Shown piece after piece: positions 8,161 to 23,117 of a DNA stretch of 64,000 nucleotides (position 1 is the first letter of the stretch; each line of letters starts with the position of its first letter). The stretch is from the NCBI RefSeq assembly GCF_000024925.1, contig NC_013521.1:3038001-3102000 (forward strand), written 5' to 3'. The stretch comes from Sanguibacter keddieii DSM 10542. Lineage in GTDB: Bacteria > Actinomycetota > Actinomycetes > Actinomycetales > Cellulomonadaceae. A model generated the notes under the pieces. The model searched no databases, was not told the origin of the DNA, and saw nothing but the letters and a program-made list of their open reading frames with translations. Both the position numbers and the translations under genes were made by a program.

Positions 8161-9180
8161 TCAGGCTCCGCGGTTCGCCGGCGCCGGCCCGGTGGACCCG
8201 CGGACCACGAGCTCGGGCTCGAAGAGGAGCTCCTGCGGGAGCACCTCCTGCCCGTCGATGATGCTGACGAGCAGCTCGATCGCGGCGCGCCCCATCGGCT
8301 CGATGGGCTGGCGCACGGTGGTGAGCGGGGGCTCGGTGCAGTTCATGAAGGCCGAGTCGTCGTAGCCGATGACGGAGACGTCGTCGGGCACGCGCAGGCC
8401 GGAGCGCCGGACCGCGCGGATGGCACCGAGCGCGAGCGGGTCGCTCGCACAGACGATGCCGGTGACGCCCTGCGCAAGCAGGCGGCCCGCTGCGGCGTGG
8501 CCGCTCTCGAGCGAGTACGCGCTGCGCACGACGCGCGACGGCGGGATGGTCACGCCGTGCTGCGCGGCGAAGGCCAGCGCCGCCGTGAGCTTGCGCTCCG
8601 ACGGGACGTGGTCGACCGGGCCGAGCAGCAGCCCGATCTCGGTGTGCCCGAGGGAGAGCAGGTGCCCGACGGCCTGCTCGGCGGCGACGTCGTCGTCGCA
8701 GGAGACCCGCGGGAACTCGAAGTCGTCGATCGCGGCGTTGAAGAACACGGCGGGGAGGCGGCGCTCGACGAGGCGGTCGTAGTGCCCGTGCGCGGCGTCG
8801 CGCTGGGCGTAGTTGCCACCGGCGAACACGATGCCCGACACCTGCTGCGTGAGGAGCAGGTCGATGTAGTCGGCCTCGGTGACACCCCCGGCCGTCTGCG
8901 TGCAGAGCACGGGCGTGTAGCCCTGCTGCGCGAGGGCCCCGCCGACCACCTCGGCGAAGGCCGGGAAGATCGGGTTCTGCAGCTCCGGCAGGACGAGGCC
9001 GACGAGCCGGGCGCGCTCGCCGCGCAGCTTGGAGGGGCGCTCGTACCCGAGGACGTCGAGCGCCGTGAGCACCGCCTGCCGGGTGCTCTCGGAGACCCCG
9101 GGCTTGCCGTTGAGCACGCGGCTCACGGTCGCCTCGGACACTCCGACCTTGCGGGCCACCTCTGCGAGTCGTCGCGACAT
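8161..9180 (-). CDS. LacI-family transcriptional repressor
   Basis: 339 aa. The N-terminal LacI helix-turn-helix (residues about 3-25, with EVARKVGVSEATVSRVLNG) and the hinge-helix region are followed by a periplasmic-binding-protein-like sensor domain (GLVLPELQNPIFPAFAEVV, then VIGYDDSAF). It presumably represses the adjacent alpha-glucoside import operon until a sugar ligand binds. Its own promoter contains a perfect palindrome, which suggests autoregulation. Start ATG 9180 lacks a good Shine-Dalgarno sequence but sits 6 nt after a TAGAGT -10 box, a leaderless arrangement. Confidence 0.95.
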   Translation of the reverse strand: MSRRLAEVARKVGVSEATVSRVLNGKPGVSESTRQAVLTALDVLGYERPSKLRGERARLVGLVLPELQNPIFPAFAEVVGGALAQQGYTPVLCTQTAGGVTEADYIDLLLTQQVSGIVFAGGNYAQRDAAHGHYDRLVERRLPAVFFNAAIDDFEFPRVSCDDDVAAEQAVGHLLSLGHTEIGLLLGPVDHVPSERKLTAALAFAAQHGVTIPPSRVVRSAYSLESGHAAAGRLLAQGVTGIVCASDPLALGAIRAVRRSGLRVPDDVSVIGYDDSAFMNCTEPPLTTVRQPIEPMGRAAIELLVSIIDGQEVLPQELLFEPELVVRGSTGPAPANRGA

Positions 9181-9186
9181 GCCGCA

Positions 9187-9192
9187 ACTCTA
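9187..9192 (-). promoter_or_regulatory. Leaderless -10 box (TAGAGT) of the lacI-type gene
   Basis: TAGAGT on the minus strand ends 6 nt before the ATG at 9180, so transcription probably begins at or next to the start codon. The operator palindrome lies 9 bp upstream of it. Confidence 0.6.
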
Positions 9193-9201
9193 CGACAGAT
9201 C

Positions 9202-9218
9202 ACGCAAGCGGCTTGCGT
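9202..9218. promoter_or_regulatory. LacI-type operator palindrome
   Basis: A perfect inverted repeat, ACGCAAGC-G-GCTTGCGT, lies 22 bp upstream of the lacI-type start, in the -35/spacer zone of its promoter. Its GCAAGC/GCTTGC core resembles LacI/GalR-family operators. Binding here would block RNA polymerase and give negative autoregulation. A half-site (ACGCAAG) recurs at 8019-8025 upstream of the alpha-glucosidase. Confidence 0.7.
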
Positions 9219-9251
9219 GGCACCCGTCACATGTCGGCCGTGCGCCCCCGG

Positions 9252-10040
9252 TCAGCGGCCAGATCCGCCGGGCGCCTCGAGGAGGGTGCGGGCGAAGCCG
9301 ACCTGGAGGCGGGCCATGGCCCGGGTCATGGGGAGGAGGGTGAGCAGCAGGACGATGCCGACGCCGAGCCGGAACCCGGTCGAGTTGAGCACCTCGAGCA
9401 CGTCGCGCGCAGCGCCGCTGAAGTCCTCGGCCCCCGAGCTCGCCGGCAGGTACTGGTCCCAGGCGAAGGCGGTGACGCCCGCGGCGGCGCCGACCCACCA
9501 GGTGAGGGTGACCGAGAAGGTCACGGTGGCGACGACCCACGCGGTGAGCGCGTGGACGACGTCCCGCCAGCTCTGGACGTCCGACAGCGCCCGGGCGACC
9601 CGGCGCGGCAGGGACGGTCGGGGCACGTCCGAGGTCGTCTGCGTCCGGACCGGCTGCGGCCTGAGCGGCGCCCGGAGCGGTTGGTCACCAGCGAGCCCGG
9701 CGCGGCGGGCTCCGCGGACCCGCTCGACACCCGCGAACCATCGTGCGACGGCGAGCATCGCGACGGCCAAGGGGAGCCCGACGCCGAGCACCATGAGCGG
9801 CAGGGCGACCGCCAGACCGGCGAGGACGAGGACGAAGCCCACGAGCGTCCAGGGCAGGGAGACCAGGACATAGGCCGTGTCGGCTCCCAGGCTGCGCAGC
9901 CGGGTCAGCCCGGCGTGGCCAGGTGTGCTCGCCTCGGTCTGCCAGTGATCGGGCTGCGGAGCGAGCCCCGGAGCCGCACCGGCACCTGGTCCGGCAGAGG
10001 ACGCGGGGCGGAGCGGGAGGGGCGCGGTCGTCTCGATCAT
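9252..10040 (-). CDS. Sensor-domain (PF13796-like) membrane protein without a kinase
   Basis: 262 aa. After a polar N-terminus of about 50 residues come two pairs of long hydrophobic segments with the motif series TAYVLVSLPWTL, a Leu/Val/Gly-rich hairpin, then SWRDVVHAL and the second pair. This pattern is that of the putative Sensor domain, usually the input module of actinobacterial histidine kinases. Here no kinase, HATPase or response regulator follows or neighbours it. Start ATG 10040 has AGAGGA/AAGGACG upstream; an apparent N-terminal extension of the frame beyond this start is rejected. Its function is unknown. Confidence 0.75.
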   Translation of the reverse strand: MIETTAPLPLRPASSAGPGAGAAPGLAPQPDHWQTEASTPGHAGLTRLRSLGADTAYVLVSLPWTLVGFVLVLAGLAVALPLMVLGVGLPLAVAMLAVARWFAGVERVRGARRAGLAGDQPLRAPLRPQPVRTQTTSDVPRPSLPRRVARALSDVQSWRDVVHALTAWVVATVTFSVTLTWWVGAAAGVTAFAWDQYLPASSGAEDFSGAARDVLEVLNSTGFRLGVGIVLLLTLLPMTRAMARLQVGFARTLLEAPGGSGR

Positions 10041-10176
10041 TCCTCTATCGTCCTTGGCGGGACGGGGCCAGACCATACGGCCAGCCTCCCTGTCTGGTGG
10101 TAGGGCTGGCCCTACTCCGCGACTCCCCCCGCCCTCCACCCGACGCGCGTCGCCCTGACCTGGTAGTCCTGGAGGC

Positions 10177-10920
10177 ATGACTGCACCCGGAGGGTTCTCA
10201 CCCGGCACACCTGCACCGATCGCGACGACGCGCGTCCTGGGCGTGGACGCCTGCCGGGCGGGCTGGGTGGGCGTCGTGTGGGACGGCGGACGCCCGATGG
10301 CGCTGGCCGCCCGGGACATCGGCACCCTCGTCGCCGCTGCGGAGATGGAGGGGCCGGTCGCCGTGGTGGGCATCGACATCCCCATCGGCCTGCCGGACAC
10401 GGGGCGCCGTCAGGCGGACCTGCTCGCCAAGCAGCAGATCGGCCGGTTGCGCTCGTCGGTGTTCATGACCCCCGTCCGCCCGGCGCTGCAGGCCGAGACG
10501 CACGCGGACGCGGTGACCATCAACCGGGAGCTCGCGGGCGAGGGCTTCTCGATCCAGGCCTTCGGGCTGCGCACCAAGGTCTTCGAGGTCGAGGACTTCG
10601 TGCGCAGCGAGGAGGGTGCCCCGCGCACCGTCCTCGAGGTGCACCCGGAGGTGAGCTTCGCGCGCATGAACGGCAGCCCGCTCACCGAGCGCAAGAAGAC
10701 CTGGGCCGGCTCCGAGGTGCGGCGAGCGCTCCTCGACGAGCACGGCCTGGGCGTCACGGGCGTCGGGGCACTCGCCGGCGTGGACGTCGGCGTCGACGAC
10801 GTGCTCGACGCCGCAGCGGCCGCCTGGACCGCCCGCCGCCACGCCCTGGGAGAGTCCGAGTCGCTGCCCGGCACCCCCGAGGTCTTCAGCGACGGGTGGG
10901 CCACGGCGATCTGGGTCTAG
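10177..10920 (+). CDS. DUF429 family protein (predicted RNase H-like nuclease)
   Basis: 247 aa. Family landmarks are GVDACRAGWVGV near the N-terminus, GIDIPIGLPD, SVFMTPVRPAL and a VLEVHPEVSFARMNG segment, all typical of DUF429. That family is predicted from structure to have an RNase H-like fold with acidic active-site residues; no biological role is established. The start ATG 10177 follows GGAGG 2-6 nt upstream. It diverges from the Sensor-domain gene across a 136-bp gap and ends before a strong hairpin at 10992-11026. Confidence 0.85.
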   Translation: MTAPGGFSPGTPAPIATTRVLGVDACRAGWVGVVWDGGRPMALAARDIGTLVAAAEMEGPVAVVGIDIPIGLPDTGRRQADLLAKQQIGRLRSSVFMTPVRPALQAETHADAVTINRELAGEGFSIQAFGLRTKVFEVEDFVRSEEGAPRTVLEVHPEVSFARMNGSPLTERKKTWAGSEVRRALLDEHGLGVTGVGALAGVDVGVDDVLDAAAAAWTARRHALGESESLPGTPEVFSDGWATAIWV

Positions 10921-10991
10921 CCACGGCGCCGCCTCGCCGAGACTGCGGCAGAGCGGGTCGCCGACTCGGCCCGACAGCTCTTGTACGACGC

Positions 10992-11026
10992 AGAACGGCC
11001 CTCGATCAGTGATCGAGGGCCGTTCT
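10992..11026. terminator. Perfect 17-bp hairpin between DUF429 gene and tRNA-fMet
   Basis: Arms 10992-11008 and 11010-11026 are perfectly complementary around a single central base. On the plus strand the hairpin is followed by TCTT-type pyrimidines, so it can terminate the DUF429 transcript. On the minus strand it closes the tRNA gene a few bases after its 3' end. Confidence 0.8.
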
Positions 11027-11031
11027 TCTTG

Positions 11032-11105
11032 TAGCGGGGACAGGATTTGAACCTGCGACCTCTGGGTTATGAGCCCAGCGAGCTACCGAGCTGCTCCACC
11101 CCGCG
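11032..11105 (-). tRNA. Initiator tRNA-fMet (CAT), copy 1
   Basis: The 74-nt gene folds as a full cloverleaf. The initiator hallmarks are visible: an unpaired first acceptor pair (C1 opposite U72), three G:C pairs beside the anticodon loop (GGG-CTCATAA-CCC), and the AGCTCGGTAG D-arm. The anticodon is CAT. CCA is not encoded (the next bases are CAA). A promoter TTGGAC-17 bp-TAGAGT lies upstream (11141-11146 and 11118-11123). An identical copy is at 18535-18608. Confidence 0.97.
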
Positions 11106-11117
11106 TCGGTAAGCACC

Positions 11118-11146
11118 ACTCTACGTCATCCTCGCCGGTGGTCCAA
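11118..11146 (-). promoter_or_regulatory. Promoter of tRNA-fMet copy 1
   Basis: TTGGAC (11141-11146) and TAGAGT (11118-11123) with a 17-bp spacer precede the mature 5' end by 12 bp on the minus strand. Confidence 0.7.
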
Positions 11147-11158
11147 CTCGCGCTCCCG

Positions 11159-11173
11159 CCCCCCCCCCCCCCC
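11159..11173. repeat. 15-base cytosine homopolymer
   Basis: An uninterrupted run of about 15 C residues lies between the tRNA-fMet promoter and the MMPL gene (start 11283). It is the longest mononucleotide run noticed in the window. Such runs slip in replication and in sequencing, so the exact length may vary. Confidence 0.85.
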
Positions 11174-11282
11174 TCGCCTACCGCACCTGCGGTACCCACG
11201 GTCCGCCACCTGCCCGATTCGCCGGGGCGTCTCCGCGAGAAGGATCGGTAGCGATCACACCCGCCCTTCCCCAAGGAGTGCC

Positions 11283-18446
<7,164 letters not shown>

Positions 18447-18453
18447 GCCCTCG

Positions 18454-18459
18454 ACCGTA
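18454..18459 (-). promoter_or_regulatory. Leaderless -10 box (TACGGT) of the S9 peptidase gene
   Basis: TACGGT ends 7 nt before ATG 18446 on the minus strand. The only purine-rich element near that ATG is too close to act as a normal ribosome binding site. Confidence 0.45.
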
Positions 18460-18485
18460 GTACGAGCCACCCGCCCCCGGCATGC

Positions 18486-18521
18486 GAGAAGCCCTCCTGG
18501 TCGGGACCAGGAGGGCTTCTC
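18486..18521. terminator. 16-bp hairpin downstream of tRNA-fMet copy 2
   Basis: Arms 18486-18501 and 18506-18521 pair perfectly with a 4-nt loop. It lies 13 bp beyond the 3' end of the tRNA gene and also shields the S9 peptidase promoter from read-through. Confidence 0.85.
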
Positions 18522-18534
18522 GGTACTGCATCTG

Positions 18535-18608
18535 TAGCGGGGACAGGATTTGAACCTGCGACCTCTGGGTTATGAGCCCAGCGAGCTACCGAGCTGCTCC
18601 ACCCCGCG
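18535..18608 (-). tRNA. Initiator tRNA-fMet (CAT), copy 2
   Basis: The gene is identical over all 74 nt to the copy at 11032-11105, with the same C1-U72 mismatch and GGG/CCC anticodon stem. Identity extends to 85 bp (18533-18617). The promoter differs: TTGGCC (18644-18649), 17-bp spacer, TAACGT (18621-18626). Again no CCA is encoded. Confidence 0.97.
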
Positions 18609-18620
18609 TCGGTAAGGACA

Positions 18621-18649
18621 ACGTTACGTCACCCGGGCTGCAGGGCCAA
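18621..18649 (-). promoter_or_regulatory. Promoter of tRNA-fMet copy 2
   Basis: TTGGCC (18644-18649) and TAACGT (18621-18626) with a 17-bp spacer, in the same position relative to the tRNA as in copy 1 but with a different sequence. Confidence 0.6.
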
Positions 18650-18713
18650 GTCGATCAGCCCCGCAGCCCGTGTGACTCCGCTCTCAGCGCCGCTCAGGCC
18701 TGCTCAGGCCTGC

Positions 18714-19727
18714 TCACGCACGGTCGCCGCGCACCACGTGCGCACCGATCGCGAAGGTCTTCTCCTGACCCACGGCTACGCGCACGTCGTCGGCGCGGTC
18801 CGGGCGGTTGAAGGCGTCCGTGGTCGTCTCGAGCGACTCGATCGCGACGGACTCGCGCTTGCGGTCGAGCGCGTCGCTCGTGAACACGAGCAGCGTGCCC
18901 GTCTTCTGCCACACCGCGACGCCGTCGCCGGTGGCCGGGTCCGTGAGCAGCGTGCGGACGACGCCGTCGGCGTCGGGCACGAGACGGTCCCAGGCGTGGT
19001 CGTACTGGACGCCCTCGAGGGTCTCGTGGACGAGGTCGGCGTCCAACGGTGCGTAGGCGGCGTCACCCGGGAGCGGGATCAGGCCCGCGTCGTTGACGAC
19101 CTGGGCGCGCGCCGGGACACGCAGCCCCAGGGTGTCGATGGTGTCGTGCCCGGGCAGCGTGAAGTACGGGTGCCAGCCGGCGGCCACCGGCGCGTCGGTC
19201 TCGCCGACGTTGCGGTAGGTGAGGGTGAGGTCGAGCGACGTCTCGGTGAGGTCGAAGCGCACCGTCGCGTCGAGCGCGAAGGGATAGCCGTCGACGTCTC
19301 CGGGTCGCACCTCGAAGCCGAAGGTGATGCTCACGGCACCCGACGCCGGGTCGGTGTCCTGGGCGACGACCGTCCAGTCGTGGCCGCGCGCGTGCCCGTG
19401 GATGACCTCCTTGTCGACGGGGAACTGGAGGCCCACCTCGTGGGTGGTCCCGTCGAAGGTGTACCGGTCGTCCTTGAGACGGTTCGCGAAGGGGAAGAGG
19501 ATGGCGCTGCGTCCGCCGTGCTGCGCCAGGAGGTCCGCCTCGTCGCGGTACCCGTCGATGTAGCCCGCCCAGCCGTCGCGCCAGGGGGCGGTCCACGACA
19601 GCACCGTCGCGCCACGGACCGCGATCTCCGCCTGCGCACCGCTCGCGTGCTGGAGGAGCTTCGTGGGGAGGGAGCCGAACGACCCGTCCGTGATCGTGTG
19701 GTGTCCCGTGGTGTTCATCGTTGTCAT
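18714..19727 (-). CDS. Aldose 1-epimerase (galactose mutarotase family)
   Basis: 337 aa, beta-sandwich epimerase family. Conserved segments are the NRL motif within FANRLKDDRY, the catalytic-type histidines in HGHARGHDW (about residues 95-103) and AAGWHPYFTLPG (about 175), and an FDLTETSLDLTLTYRN strand. It interconverts alpha and beta anomers of sugars such as galactose or glucose. ATG 19727 is chosen since GAGGAC lies about 9 nt upstream; the frame could begin at 19763 but with poorer support. The gene is monocistronic and not next to either sugar operon. Confidence 0.88.
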   Translation of the reverse strand: MTTMNTTGHHTITDGSFGSLPTKLLQHASGAQAEIAVRGATVLSWTAPWRDGWAGYIDGYRDEADLLAQHGGRSAILFPFANRLKDDRYTFDGTTHEVGLQFPVDKEVIHGHARGHDWTVVAQDTDPASGAVSITFGFEVRPGDVDGYPFALDATVRFDLTETSLDLTLTYRNVGETDAPVAAGWHPYFTLPGHDTIDTLGLRVPARAQVVNDAGLIPLPGDAAYAPLDADLVHETLEGVQYDHAWDRLVPDADGVVRTLLTDPATGDGVAVWQKTGTLLVFTSDALDRKRESVAIESLETTTDAFNRPDRADDVRVAVGQEKTFAIGAHVVRGDRA

Positions 19728-19790
19728 GGCGACATCGTCCTCGGTCCGGGCACCGCGAGGCAAACCGCGTCCACGCCCGGGGACGACGAC

Positions 19791-19823
19791 GGCGGCCCCC
19801 TCTCCGGTGGAGAGGGGGCCGCC
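19791..19823. terminator. 15-bp hairpin terminator after the UPF0182 gene
   Basis: Perfect arms 19791-19805 and 19809-19823 with a 3-nt loop, between the UPF0182 stop and the aldose-epimerase start. It ends the long UPF0182 transcript on the minus strand. Confidence 0.8.
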
Positions 19824-19861
19824 GTGGTGGTGGGTCGAGCCGAGCGCCGGAGCGCGTCGGA

Positions 19862-22800
19862 TCAGTTCCCGAGCGCCTCGTCTGCGGCGAGCGCAGCCTC
19901 GAGAGCGACCTGGAGACGGTCCTGCGCCTCGCCGTACGCGGCGAAGTCACCGTTGGTCAGCGCGGTCTGGCTCTCCTCGAGAGCCGTCTTCGCGTCGGCC
20001 AGCGCCTCGTTCAGCTGGGTGCGTGCGTCGCCCGCGGGGACGTCCGGCGTCGCTGCGTCGGTCGGCTCCGTGGTCGGGTCCGTCGTCGGCTCCTCGGTCG
20101 GGGCGTCGGTGGCCCCGTCCTCGGGGTCGGTCGTCGGGTCGTCGACCGGGACGTCGCCCTCGTCAGGAGACTCGGCGTCACCTGCCGTCGCACCGGAGTC
20201 ACCGGCGAACACCTGGTCGAGCGCCTCGTCGAGGGTGTCGGCGAAGCCGACCTCGTCGCCGAAGGCCACGAGGACCTTGCGGAGCAGCGGGAAGACCGTA
20301 CCGCTCGAGGACTGGACGTAGACGGGCTGCACGTAGAGCAGTCCGCCACCCATGGGCAGGGTCAGCAGGTTGCCGTTGAGGACCGTCGAGTTTCCCTGCC
20401 GCAGCAGGTTGAGGTCCCGGGCGATGTCCGAGTCGGAGTTGAAGTTGTTCTGCACCTGACCCGGTCCGGGGACCGTCGAGCCACGCGGCAGCTCGAGGAG
20501 CCGCAGCGTGCCGTAGCCCTCGGCGACCTCGCCCGCGGTGTTGCCGGCCTCGGCGTCGACCGCCAGGTACCCGGTCATCACGTTGCGGTCGCTGGTACCA
20601 CCGGTGATGAACGACGACGACAGCGAGAAGGTCGGCTCGTCCTGGCCCGGCATCTGCAGCGTCTGGTAGTACGGCGGCTGGAGCGTCGTGTTCGCGGCGC
20701 TGCCGGTCGGGTCCGTCGGGCTGCGCCAGAAGTCCTGACCGGAGAAGAACTCGCTCGCGGTGTCGACGTGGTAGCGCGTGAGGAGCGCGCGCTGCACCTT
20801 GAACATGTCCTCGGGGTAGCGCATGTGGCTCATGAGGTCGCCCGAGATCTCCGAGATCGGCTCGATCATGTTGGGGAACACGCCCTGCCAGGCCTGGAGG
20901 ACCGGGTCCTCGGTGTCCCACGCGTAGAGCGTCACGGAGCCGTCGTACGCGTCCACGGTCGCCTTGACCGAGTTGCGGATGTAGTTGACCTGCTGCGGCG
21001 CGAGTGCCTGGATGGAGTTCGACGTCGCGGTGAGCGAGTCGGCCGTGACGTCCTCGAGGGACTCCGACGCGGAGTAGGGGTACTCGTTCGAGGTGGTGTA
21101 GCCGTCGATGATCCACTTGACGCGGCCGTCGACCACTGCGGGGTACACGCGGCCGTCGAGGGTCAGGTACGGCGCGACCTTCTCGACACGGGCCCGCGGG
21201 TCACGGTCGTAGACGATCTGCGACTCGGAGGTCACACGGTCGGAGAAGAGGATCTCCTCGGACTGGAACTTGAGCGCGTAGAGCAGCTTGTTCATGAACG
21301 AGCCCAGGTCCGGGCCGATCGCGACGTCGCCGGTCGGGAAGGTCGTGTTGACCTGGCCGCCGCCCTCGTCGGTCGGGTAGTCGAGCTCCCACGGCTCGGT
21401 GCCCTCGGGGGCGCCGACGATGGAGTAGCTCGGGGACCGCGGGCTGAAGTAGATGCGCGGCTCGTAGCCGTTCTCCGTCTCGTCGGTCAGCGCGCCGACC
21501 GACGGGATGCCGCCCTCGTAGAAGGCCGGACGACCGTCCGGGCCGATCTGGTTGCCGAAGGCCGCGACCACGCCGAAGCCGTGGGTGTAGACCGTGTGGT
21601 CGTTCGTCCAGTTGCGCTGGTCCGCGCCGAGGCCGTTGAGGTCGAGCTCACGGACGGCGATCACGGTGTCGCGGCTCTCGCCGTCGATCTCGTAGCGGTC
21701 GACGGAGAGGGTGTCGGCGAAGTTGTAGTAGCCACGGTTCTGCTGCAGCTGACGGAACGACGGGCTGACGATCGTCGGGTCGAGCAGACGGATCGACTGC
21801 GTGGTCTGCGCGTCCTCGCGGAGTGCGCCGGCCTCGGCCGTGGTCTTGGCGTTGTACGACGTCGTCTCGATCGCGTCGAGGCCGAAGGCCGTCCGGGTCG
21901 CGTCGATGTTGCGCTGGATGTACTCGGACTCGAGCTCCTGCGCGTTCGGCGTGACCTGGAAGCGCTGGACGATCGCGGGGTAGATGCCGCCGACGGCGAT
22001 GGCGGCGACGACCATGAGGCCGACACCGATCGCGGGCAGACGCCAGTTGCCGCGGATCGCGGTGACGATGAAGAGCGCGGCGACGAGCACCGCGACGCCG
22101 GCGAGGATCGCCTTGGACGGGATCACGGCGTTGACGTCGGAGAAGGACGCACCGGCGAACCGGTCGTTCTCCGTCTTGAGGATCGAGTACCGGTCCAGCC
22201 AGTAGTTCACGCCGAGCAGCAGCATGATGACCGCCGCGGTGGACGCGAGCTGGATACGGGCCGCGGCCGTGGTGCGGACGCCGCCGTCGTTGAGGCGCAG
22301 GCCGCCGTACAGGTAGAGGGTCGCGAGCGCACCGATGCCGGAGATGATCGCGACGGCCATGAGGAAGCTCACGGCGAAGCGCAGCACCGGCAGGGTGAAG
22401 ATGAAGAACGACAGGTCCATGTTCCACTGCGGGTCGGTCGTCCCGAAGGGCACCGAGTTCAGCGCGAGGAGGACCGTCTGCCACTGCGAGGAGGCCGCGA
22501 TGCCGGCGAAGAGGCCGATCACCAGCGGGGCCGCGATCATCACCAGGCGGCGCAGCGGCTCGATGGCCTCGCGGTACTGGTCGAGGGTCGCCTGCTCAGG
22601 CGTCGACGGCGCGTAGATCGGTCGCTTCCGGTACGCGAGCTGGAGGCTCACGTAGACGGCGGCGCCCATCACGAGGAACCCGACGGCGAACAGGGCGGCG
22701 CGCGTGCCCCACTGCGTCCAGATGACCTTCTCGTACCCGAGCTGCTGGAACCACATCACCTCCGTCCAGAACTGCGCGAGCAGGAAGAGGGCCACCACGA

Positions 22801-22900
22801 CGACGCCGACGGCGGCGGCGGTGATGACGAGCGGACTCGGCCTGCGGCGACCCGGACCCCGTGCGGGGGCTGGTCGACGAGGGGGCGCTGCTGAAGACAC
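19862..22900 (-). CDS. UPF0182 family large membrane protein
   Basis: 1012 aa. The N-terminal third has about seven hydrophobic helices starting with ITAAAVGVVVVALFLL. A large extracytoplasmic region of about 600 residues follows, with family segments such as GYYNFADTLSVDRY, NWTNDHTVYTHGFG and SPRSPSYSIVG. The C-terminus has a Thr/Asp/Pro/Glu-rich linker of about 60 residues, then a predicted helical segment of about 65. The family is nearly universal in actinobacteria and its role is unknown. GTG 22900 is preferred, with GAGGA upstream; the in-frame codons up to 22936 lack a ribosome binding site. It heads the conserved block. Confidence 0.9.
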   Translation of the reverse strand: MSSAAPPRRPAPARGPGRRRPSPLVITAAAVGVVVVALFLLAQFWTEVMWFQQLGYEKVIWTQWGTRAALFAVGFLVMGAAVYVSLQLAYRKRPIYAPSTPEQATLDQYREAIEPLRRLVMIAAPLVIGLFAGIAASSQWQTVLLALNSVPFGTTDPQWNMDLSFFIFTLPVLRFAVSFLMAVAIISGIGALATLYLYGGLRLNDGGVRTTAAARIQLASTAAVIMLLLGVNYWLDRYSILKTENDRFAGASFSDVNAVIPSKAILAGVAVLVAALFIVTAIRGNWRLPAIGVGLMVVAAIAVGGIYPAIVQRFQVTPNAQELESEYIQRNIDATRTAFGLDAIETTSYNAKTTAEAGALREDAQTTQSIRLLDPTIVSPSFRQLQQNRGYYNFADTLSVDRYEIDGESRDTVIAVRELDLNGLGADQRNWTNDHTVYTHGFGVVAAFGNQIGPDGRPAFYEGGIPSVGALTDETENGYEPRIYFSPRSPSYSIVGAPEGTEPWELDYPTDEGGGQVNTTFPTGDVAIGPDLGSFMNKLLYALKFQSEEILFSDRVTSESQIVYDRDPRARVEKVAPYLTLDGRVYPAVVDGRVKWIIDGYTTSNEYPYSASESLEDVTADSLTATSNSIQALAPQQVNYIRNSVKATVDAYDGSVTLYAWDTEDPVLQAWQGVFPNMIEPISEISGDLMSHMRYPEDMFKVQRALLTRYHVDTASEFFSGQDFWRSPTDPTGSAANTTLQPPYYQTLQMPGQDEPTFSLSSSFITGGTSDRNVMTGYLAVDAEAGNTAGEVAEGYGTLRLLELPRGSTVPGPGQVQNNFNSDSDIARDLNLLRQGNSTVLNGNLLTLPMGGGLLYVQPVYVQSSSGTVFPLLRKVLVAFGDEVGFADTLDEALDQVFAGDSGATAGDAESPDEGDVPVDDPTTDPEDGATDAPTEEPTTDPTTEPTDAATPDVPAGDARTQLNEALADAKTALEESQTALTNGDFAAYGEAQDRLQVALEAALAADEALGN

Positions 22901-23117
22901 GGCGTAGGATCCTCGCTGTTGGTGACACTCGTGCACGAGCGCCCCGAGGGGGCACTCACACAGTGAACGCGTGCGGTCCCCTCAAGGTTCCCACAGTTCG
23001 CAGGTGTATCGCCTGCTCCGCAGGGTCGCCCGGACCGTCGGCCGACCTGCCGGACGACGACCCGGACCACCTGCCGCTCCGCCTGCCGCGGGCTGAGAGG
23101 TCTGCGAGACTTGTCCC

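Noticed and set aside
19721-22894. Very long plus-strand open frame (about 1057 codons) opposite the UPF0182 gene
   Set aside because: It is the antisense shadow of a well-recognised family. The translation is Arg/Val/Asp/Glu-rich low complexity, typical of reverse-complemented high-GC coding sequence, with no family motif.
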